DNA of 64,000 nucleotides from Adiantum capillus-veneris. Taxonomy: Eukaryota > Streptophyta > Polypodiopsida > Polypodiales > Pteridaceae. The stretch lies in the NCBI GenBank assembly GCA_014529385.2, contig CM043960.1:33211396-33275395 (forward strand). The letters run 5' to 3'. The position numbers and the translations under genes were made by a program. The notes beneath the pieces are model-generated. The model was not told where the DNA came from. It saw nothing but the letters and a program-made list of their open reading frames with translations, and did not search any database. Below, piece by piece: positions 57,886-64,000 of this stretch. The first letter of the stretch is position 1. Every line of letters starts with the position of its first letter.

Positions 57886-58056
57886 GATGTCACTACGAAG
57901 ATCAGTGTCAAAGATCATAGTTATAGAGATGTAGAACGAACCCCGGGGGAAGAATTAAACTCTACAACCGATTTCAAAAGCAAAGTGCATATTTGGATGT
58001 ACGGAGCTCCTGAGAGTGTAAGCCTGAGAAAGGAGGATTATATTCTCAATTGACCT

Positions 58057-58398
58057 GTGGAGGACACATACTATATTCTAGAACCATTCCCAGAGGAGTT
58101 ATTTGAACCCTTTGGATGGGATCAAATACTGGCGACTCTTGATGTCTGCATATATGAGGTGACCAACACCAAATTTTGCAATAAAGATGGCTATGATATA
58201 ACTCCCTTGTTTACGATAAAGGTGTTGAAGGAAGCTAATAAAGCTTGTGAGTGTGAAAGAAAAAAATGTCAGACAGATGGCTATGAAGCCAAAGAAAAAA
58301 CAAAGGAAGCAAAGAAACCACAAGAATATGTCATCATTGATATACCTGAAGAATCGACAAAAGCTATTTCAAAGAAGCCGACTCCAGAAAAAGTGTAA
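58057..58398 (+). pseudogene. Pal2 linker ORF between protease-like domains
   Basis: A 113-residue frame (EDTYYILEPFPEELFEPFGWD ..., then a Lys/Glu-rich tail ending PTPEKV). No motif of RT or integrase is seen. Stops flank it on both sides. It occupies the place where RT-RNaseH-integrase would be expected if the ancestral order of Pal1 applied. Confidence 0.4.
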
Positions 58399-58506
58399 AT
58401 GAAAGCAGATGAAGGAAAAAAGTTTCCAAGTTTGACATTAAATGCTCAGCAAACACAAGATCAAAAGAAGAACAGGGATAAGGAAGACGATTGACTGTCT
58501 CCTACA

Positions 58507-59190
58507 ATGATCAAATTCAGCATATGCGAAAAAACAAGACTCAAAATCACATGTTCAACTATGATAGATCTAGAAGCAACAAAGAATCTAATGTCTTATG
58601 ATACGTGGATAATGATGGGGAAGCCGCCAATCACCAAGCTAGAGGAGATAGTGTCCACAAGTTCTAAAACACCAATCCCTAGCTTCAAAGTGGCAGAAGC
58701 TGTACTCAAGTTGAGTACCAAGGAGTATAAGGATACTTTCTACATAATTGACTCCCATCACATCAAGGAGAGTCTAATCCTGATAGAAAGCCGGAGGAAC
58801 ATCTTCTTTCAGCCACAAGGAACAGCTTCAACAACATCACCATCAGGAGCCCCAAAAGAACCTCAAATCCATGAGGAGAAGAAATTGCCAACCATCGTGA
58901 AAAAAGGTCAAACTAAGGTAAACTCTAAAGAAGATCAACCTCGCAAGACGATTTTACCTTCGATGAGCCTCCATCAAACTTCCCATGAACCCTCTATATC
59001 AAGAGCCAAACCATCGACAATGCAATGGAAACCAAAGAAAAAATTTATCAACCCAAGTTTCCATCACAAAAAAGCATCTAGAAGAAGCCAAAGAATCTCA
59101 ACCAAGTGTTGGTATCCAAAGAGCACATCAAAGTCAAAGACCCAGTTTGGATACATAAGACACAAGTTGAACCTCAGCAACAAAAGGTGA
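58507..59190 (+). pseudogene. Pal2 second retropepsin-like domain
   Basis: TCSTMIDLEATKNLMSYDTW (residues about 18-37) has the shape of a protease active-site strand but reads Asp-Leu-Glu instead of Asp-Ser-Gly. ESLILIESRRNIFF near residue 100 stands where the second motif would be. It aligns with Wpk3 LDFQLDKNLMSFRTW. A Ser/Lys/Pro-rich tail follows and passes into the W-x-P-K region in another frame near 59100. Confidence 0.55.
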
Positions 59191-59850
59191 TAGGGTGGGT
59201 TGCATCAAATGAGTCAATCACTACTCAAGGCTATTTCCAAGGAAACATTAATGTTTGGGCCAAAAAGCCTAAAGTCACAGTGTGGACCTACCCACACAAC
59301 GAGTTCTACAAAGAACAAGACGTGCTATCAACACAAGGCAAGCAACTCAAATAGGAGACAGAAAAACCAAAAAATGCAGAGGAAAAGACCTTTAAAGCAA
59401 GCAACACAAGAAATTTGGGTACCAAAGTCAGACCTTGGCGAAGCTACCTAACATAAACAGGTGTAGCAATGGATAATTCCAGTCAAGCTAATCGAAAAGC
59501 AAGGATTTCATGAAGGTAACACTCAAATATGGTTACCAAAATTTGTAGCTCAATCTGGAACAACCAAGAGAAATCATGCAACACAAGCTTCTATCCAAAG
59601 GCAAATAATGACAACCAAAAGCCAACAGAAGCCAATTGCAACCAAGGCTATTGCAATCTCTAGATGGGTACCTCGTTATCAACTACAAAGTCAGGGCTTT
59701 TACAATGAAAATCATCAGGTCTAGATACCAAATTGCAGACAACTCAATTGCAGACATTGGTGACCTATTGCAGACAACTCAAATTACAGTGGACATGGAA
59801 AGCATACCCATTATAAAGTCCATGCCACAAAGAGGCTTGGTTCTATAAAC
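59100..59850 (+). pseudogene. Pal2 W-x-P-K region
   Basis: Across shifting frames the text contains DPVWIHKT (59140), IGWVASNES (59195), VWAKKPK (59258), EIWVPKSD (59411), QIWLPKF (59528) and RWVPRYQ (59664). The first part aligns with the end of the Wpk3 ORF at 31849. Stops and frameshifts are frequent. Confidence 0.6.
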
Positions 59851-59987
59851 TCAAAAACATTAAAATCCTTCTTCATGGTGGCCAAGACTGGCAACAAAGA
59901 GAAGATTGTGCAATGAGAGGAAAATTTATCTCAATAATCAAAGATCCAATCATGTATCAACAACATGGAAGATATAAATCACTCAAG

Positions 59988-60001
59988 GAAGGGGGGAACG
60001 T
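59988..60001 (+). promoter_or_regulatory. Internal polypurine-tract-like run of Pal2
   Basis: CAAGGAAGGGGGGAAC closely resembles the true 3' tract CGAAGGGGGGAA at 62004-62016 and lies about 85 bp before the foreign pol block. No LTR start follows. Confidence 0.4.
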
Positions 60002-60084
60002 CATCAATGACAAAGCACTTCCCAAGCTGAAGTCCAACATTGAAGACAAAGCTGAAGACAACCCTATGACAAGCTTGCACAAGG

Positions 60085-61981
60085 TGATAAAGATAGTGGA
60101 TGAAGATATCCTAAAGACCACGTTTCGCACAACGTTTGGTCTTTATGAATATCTAGTCATACCTTTTGGCTTGACTAATGCATCGGCCACGTTCAATTGT
60201 CTAATGGAGAAAATCTTTAGACCCTACCTCAAATTCACTGAAGTGTTCTTTGATGGTAGAACATAAGCAACATCTCCAAGTGATTTTTCAAGCACTAAGG
60301 GAGAACAAGCTTTTTCTCAACAAAAAGAAAAGAAAATTTTTCCTTCAAGATATTCAATGCCTAGGTCATATTATCTCTCAAGATGGTATGATCCGTATGG
60401 ATTCATCAAAGTTAGAGGTATTAAAAGTATGGCCTAATCCAAGGAATCTACATGAGCTAAGAAGCTTTATAGTATGTGTGCATATTATAGATGCTTCATA
60501 CCAAAATTTCCTCAAATAGTAGGACCCTTACATGACTTAACTAAGAAAAACGTAAAGTATTTCTAGACTGATACGGAGTAAAATTCTTTTGACAAGCTCA
60601 AAGAGAAGCTTACTTCCCAGCAAGTCCTTATGCTTCTAGATCTCTCAAAGCCATTTGAGGTCCAGTGTGATGCTTGTGGTGATTGCCTTGGAGTAGTCTT
60701 GCTTCAAGAAGGGCATGCCATAGCATATGAGAGTCGAAGGCTCAATACAGATGAAAGTTCCTTAGGCATTTATGAGAAAGAGCTATTAGCTGTTCTACAT
60801 GCCCTAAACACATGAAGGAATTATTTATTGGGGACTCCATTTATTCTACAAACTGACAACCAAAGTCTCAAGTACTTCAAAACGCAAACCAAGCATTCTG
60901 ACAAACAAATGAGGTGGGAAAATTTTCTTTTGCAATTTAATTTCCATATTACTCATATTGCTAGTAAGCACAATCAAGTGGTTGATGCACTTTCACGACG
61001 ACCAAAAGTTAATGCGTTGTCTCTAGCTACTCACAATGATCTATCTTCTATGATAGATGAGTATGCTACTGACCCTGACTATAGAGACATAATATCAGCC
61101 CTTGATTTGGGGAAGAAAGAGGAACCATTCACCTTGCAGGATTGTTATCTTCTCCACGAAAATAGGCTATGTGTTACCCACTCCCTTTGTGAGAAAGTCG
61201 TGTATGAATCCCATGCTCCTCCCTATGCGGGGTATAAAGGCATTCAACCTACTCTCCAAGGAGTGGAAACGTACTTCTACCGGACTACCATGAAAGTGGA
61301 CATACAAGATTATGTTTCAAAATGTGTAGTATGCCAAAAGACCAAGTATGATAGAGGGAAGCAACTTGGATTACTCCAGCCATTGCCTATTCCAAATTCA
61401 CCATGGGAGAGTATACCATGGATTTTATCTTTGGGTTACCCAAGTCTATCCATGGGAATACGGGAATATGGAGAATAGTCAACACCTTTAGCAAGTAAGC
61501 ACACTTTATTCTTGTCAAAAGACTATTAAGGCACACCAAATGGCAACTCTCTTCATATCACAAATTTTCAAACACCATGGATTACCGACATCCATCATGC
61601 CAGATAGAGATCCTAGAATGACCAATAATTTTTGGAAAGGTCTCTTTGAAATCTAGGAACAAGTTTGAATTTCTCTTCGGCATGTCACCCACAAACGGAT
61701 GGCCAAAGTGAGATAGCCAATCTTATGATAATCAATCTACTAAAGACTTATGTTACAGAAGTAGATCAACACTCACAATGGAAAAGTACTTACCTCTTGT
61801 AGCGTATGTCTACAATAATAATGTACATACTTCTACAAGAAAATCACCTTTCGAAATAATTGAGAAAAAACCTAAAAGTCCCTGGCTACTTAAAATACAT
61901 GGGAATATCTGCGTTGTCGATGAGTATAGCCGTTACCTACAAGAATCTTTTCAAAAGATTAAGGAGGCTATATCCATCTCC
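60085..61981 (+). pseudogene. Chr1-derived RT, RNase H and integrase block inside Pal2
   Basis: From about 60090 the sequence follows Chr1 pol: [20 protein letters not shown], then VFFDG (60246-60257), [83 protein letters not shown] and EAISIS, where it stops matching at about 61981. The N-terminal half of RT is absent, 26 bases after FFDG are deleted, and several stops exist. The longest open part is 60828-61478. The borrowed enzyme begins after the first RT catalytic Asp, so it could not work alone. Orientation agrees with Pal2. Confidence 0.82.
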
Positions 61982-62016
61982 GTGTCAAGGGACGACACAA
62001 ATTACGAAGGGGGGAA
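61982..62016 (+). promoter_or_regulatory. Hairpin and 3' polypurine tract of Pal2
   Basis: GTGTCA-AGGGA-CGACAC (61982-61998) is a 6-bp stem with one A/C mismatch at the loop end. The tract ACGAAGGGGGGAA leads directly into the LTR. Confidence 0.8.
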
Positions 62017-62918
62017 TGTTAAGAGATAGATCAAACGGGCATCCACCTAGCCAAACACGTAGCCGAACGCCACATTTGTAGTCAATTATTTTGCCAAGCT
62101 AGTGTAGTGATACTCTGGGTAAATCTTGATTCCAGAGTAGCAGGTCAATTCCCTGAGTTTTAATTCTATCATGATAATTATAAAGCTCCATGTGAGCCAG
62201 CCACTGGCCATTAATAATGCCCTAGGTATAAAGGTCAATAACCTTAATGTGAAATAAGGCTTATCTTTCGAGAAAAAAGGAGCTCTGAAAACGTACACTC
62301 AAGCTATGAAGTTTCTCCTCCTTGTAATCATCGCAGCTAATGATTGGGTAGTCCATTTTCAGTTTTGAAACTTGCATTGTGTTCCTCTTTCCTTGCTCTT
62401 TCAATTAAGTGTATGCATTTTCCGTTTTATTGAGGTTCTTGACTACACGTTAGTGAGCCTAATCTTCATATTTGAGTGCTCAAATCACTGTTTTTAGTCA
62501 TTTTGACCATAGGAGAGTGTTCCTAGACCATAGGGCAACCTTTCTAGACTGACCTATTGCAGATTTTAGGACCTTTTTGATGATGGATCGTGATTTTGTT
62601 ACCCTGTTGGATTGCAACCAAACTTGGTAGGATAGTGCCCCTAGGTGTCTTAGACCTCCTCCTAAAATTTTGTTGCATTTCGAGTGCCGAAATGGCATGA
62701 TGACCTAGAGTTGTGAGAAAGGACATAGGCAAATTTCCCTGATCATTGAGTGTTGGTTTGCTTGTAGAGTTGTTGTGTTTGTTTGTTAAGGTTCACTTCT
62801 TGAGATTGACAATCTCAAGGAGTCTCCGTGCCCCATCTGAGTCACTTCCTTGAGTATTGACATTATGTTAGTACCAAAAAGCTATGCTGCAGACGTCCGT
62901 CGTGATGACCCGCGAACA
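62017..62918 (+). repeat. 3' LTR of Pal2 (902 bp)
   Basis: TGTTAAGAGATAGATC to CGCGAACA. TATAAAG at 62227-62233. It matches 50950-51905 with frequent transitions. Confidence 0.9.
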
Positions 62919-63225
62919 ACAGCATCACCTAGCTCACAAGGAACACAAAGATTGTATTGTACCAAGTCTCTCTTGATGGGAGAAACTATAATACAAATGC
63001 CTATTGGAGGGGGAACCGGCTCCACATATATTCGGTCCTCAACTGTTGTCATGTTCTCTAAACTCTCTGTCTTGCGAAATTATTGTTCATGCAAGGTTAA
63101 CTAAATGTTATGTTTATGTTGCTACCATCAATTAAGTTCACCCTCTATGCTAATATAGAAATGCATGTAACATGTCATTTTTCTGAAGTCTTGATAACTT
63201 TCTGATATAATCCAATTAAACCATG
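62919..63225 (+). repeat. Chr1-family LTR, second part
   Basis: It resumes ACAGCATCACCTAGCTCACAAGG and continues to match the reverse complement of 19027-19345 (GTTAACTAAATGTTATG, CACCCTCTATGCT). Similarity fades after about 63150 and seems to end near 63225. No primer site is seen beyond it, so a solo LTR is likely. Confidence 0.75.
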
Positions 63226-63426
63226 CTAGATAGAGATTACACCACAAGGGGGAACATGCATACCCCATTGGGATTCCTTGTTTCTAATAAAAAATGTAAT
63301 TTCCTAATTTAGATACACAATTATCTAATAAAAATGGTTCAAAGTGATGAGGAATTCAAATGACCATGTAGTCTCTTTATGTTTTTTTGTGAGAATAGTA
63401 TTTTTACGAGATTTTTTAAACCCTTT
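63226..63426. other. AT-rich sequence without identifiable content
   Basis: Nothing recognised on either strand between the LTR remnant and the next reading frame. Confidence 0.5.
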
Positions 63427-64000
63427 TTAACTTATTCCACAAAGTAATTTAATAATACATTCAAGTGTGTCAACCAATCCATTATTGCCATAGTGTGGTA
63501 TTGCCTCATAGCAAGCCTTTATATCAAATGTATAAGATGAGAGTATTTTATTTGGAATGTTTATCAAAAAATCATATTGATTATGGATAATCCAATAACC
63601 ATCAGTATTAACTCTTGAGAAGGTTTTTAATTTAGTATGTAAGCCTTCACAGTATTTTACAAACGTCAATGTTTACCGCCTTGAGAATAGATGCCATAAT
63701 GTTAGTTAAAGGGGGAAAAATACAGTCTTGTGCATTAGTTATCCATTTAAATTCCTCCTTGTGAATCTTGTAATTACCCATGAGATAAGGAAGGTTAAGT
63801 TTATAAGAGGGTAGTAATATTTCATTCATCAAAGAGAATTGCAGAACATCCTCAATGATTTCATCCTCAGTTCTATGAGATAATTGAAATTCACTAGATG
63901 AAAGTCTTTTGTAATCCGCTAAGCGTGCTAGCTTTTTACAAATAAAAATGGGTGTCTGGGAAGATTTATCCAAGCCATAAACAAATAGGTGTTCTAGTAG
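63427..64000 (-). pseudogene. Possible Penelope-like reverse transcriptase fragment
   Basis: Minus-strand frames 63973-63647 and 63669-63427 overlap and join by one frameshift. The first contains LPYLMGNYKIHKEEFKWITN; Lys-Ile-His-Lys before the RT domain is typical of Penelope-like elements. The second contains LSSYTFDIKACYEAIPHYG, matching the FDxxxLYxxIP pattern of their first catalytic RT motif, with the Asp present. The Tyr/Val-Asp-Asp motif is not reached before the frame ends at 63427. The frame is open to the window edge, so more lies beyond. It could also be a related group of plant RT-like proteins; certainty is moderate. Confidence 0.5.

Larger units (their letters stand above)
50950..62918 (+). 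mobile_element. Pal2: Ty3-like element with palindrome array and a borrowed pol block
   Basis: LTRs 50950-51905 and 62017-62918, primer site 51907-51924, and a 5-bp target duplication ATAGC/ACAGC (one mismatch) bound an 11,969-bp element inside a Chr1-family LTR. In order: leader with nine palindromes, gag, a charged ORF, protease, linker, second protease-like domain, W-x-P-K region, a Chr1-like RT-RNaseH-integrase block (60085-61981), hairpin and polypurine tract. LTRs differ at many sites, mostly transitions, so the element is old. Confidence 0.9.

Overview
The window holds no recognisable host gene. It is a stack of nested LTR retrotransposons of the kind that fills intergenic DNA in large-genome land plants. 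The evidence is plant-type Ty3 and Ty1 proteins, Met-initiator-type and TGGCRCCG-type primer sites, TG...CA long terminal repeats (LTRs) and 5-bp target duplications. A possible Penelope-like reverse transcriptase at the right edge hints at a fern, lycophyte, bryophyte or conifer rather than a flowering plant, but the species cannot be fixed from sequence alone. Labels below (Pal1, Chr1, CopA, CopB, Wpk3, CopC, Lard1, Pal2) are mine and only for this window.

Layout. 1-12067 (+): Pal1, the 3' part of a giant Ty3-like element. It has a palindrome array, an intact gag, a stub of integrase tail, a protease-like ORF with W-[IVM]-P-K motifs, a second palindrome array, a large broken extra ORF and a 3' LTR. 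Pal1 sits inside the LTR of Chr1. 12068-20711 (-): Chr1, a decayed chromodomain Ty3 element with 1.4-1.7 kb LTRs. 20924-42135 (-): CopB, an old Ty1/copia element split by two insertions. The first is CopA (21826-27002, -), a near-intact copia of the same family whose LTRs differ at one base. The second is Wpk3 (28738-39853, -), an 11-kb Ty3-like element that itself carries a truncated copia, CopC (33784-36478, -). 42140-43973: a diverged Chr1-like LTR. 44192-49610 (-): Lard1, LTRs around 4.4 kb of non-coding DNA with very long GA tracts. 49639-50949 plus 62919-63225: one more Chr1-family LTR, split by Pal2 (50950-62918, +). Pal2 has its own palindrome array, a gag with three stops, protease-like domains, W-P-K motifs and a foreign RT-RNaseH-integrase block derived from a Chr1-like element. 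63427-64000 (-): the possible Penelope-like fragment.

What stands out. Pal1 and Pal2 both carry arrays of near-perfect palindromes about 285 bp apart in their leaders. The palindrome sequences differ (a 24-mer built on AGACATCCTACG; ACATGGATCGCGATCCATGT), but both have a CGCG centre and similar surrounding repeat text. The symmetry is therefore kept while the sequence changes. Pal1 repeats the array in front of its extra ORF. Pal1, Pal2 and Wpk3 also share an unusual 3' coding module: retropepsin-like domains, often with the catalytic Asp-Ser-Gly altered, followed by repeated W-x-P-K motifs. The elements cannot all be autonomous: several lack RT, and Chr1 and the Chr1-derived block in Pal2 share the same altered RT catalytic motif.

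Relative order of insertion, from nesting: Chr1 and the other Chr1-family LTRs came first, then Pal1, Pal2 and CopB into or beside them. Wpk3 and CopA then entered CopB, CopC entered Wpk3, and CopA is the most recent by LTR identity.
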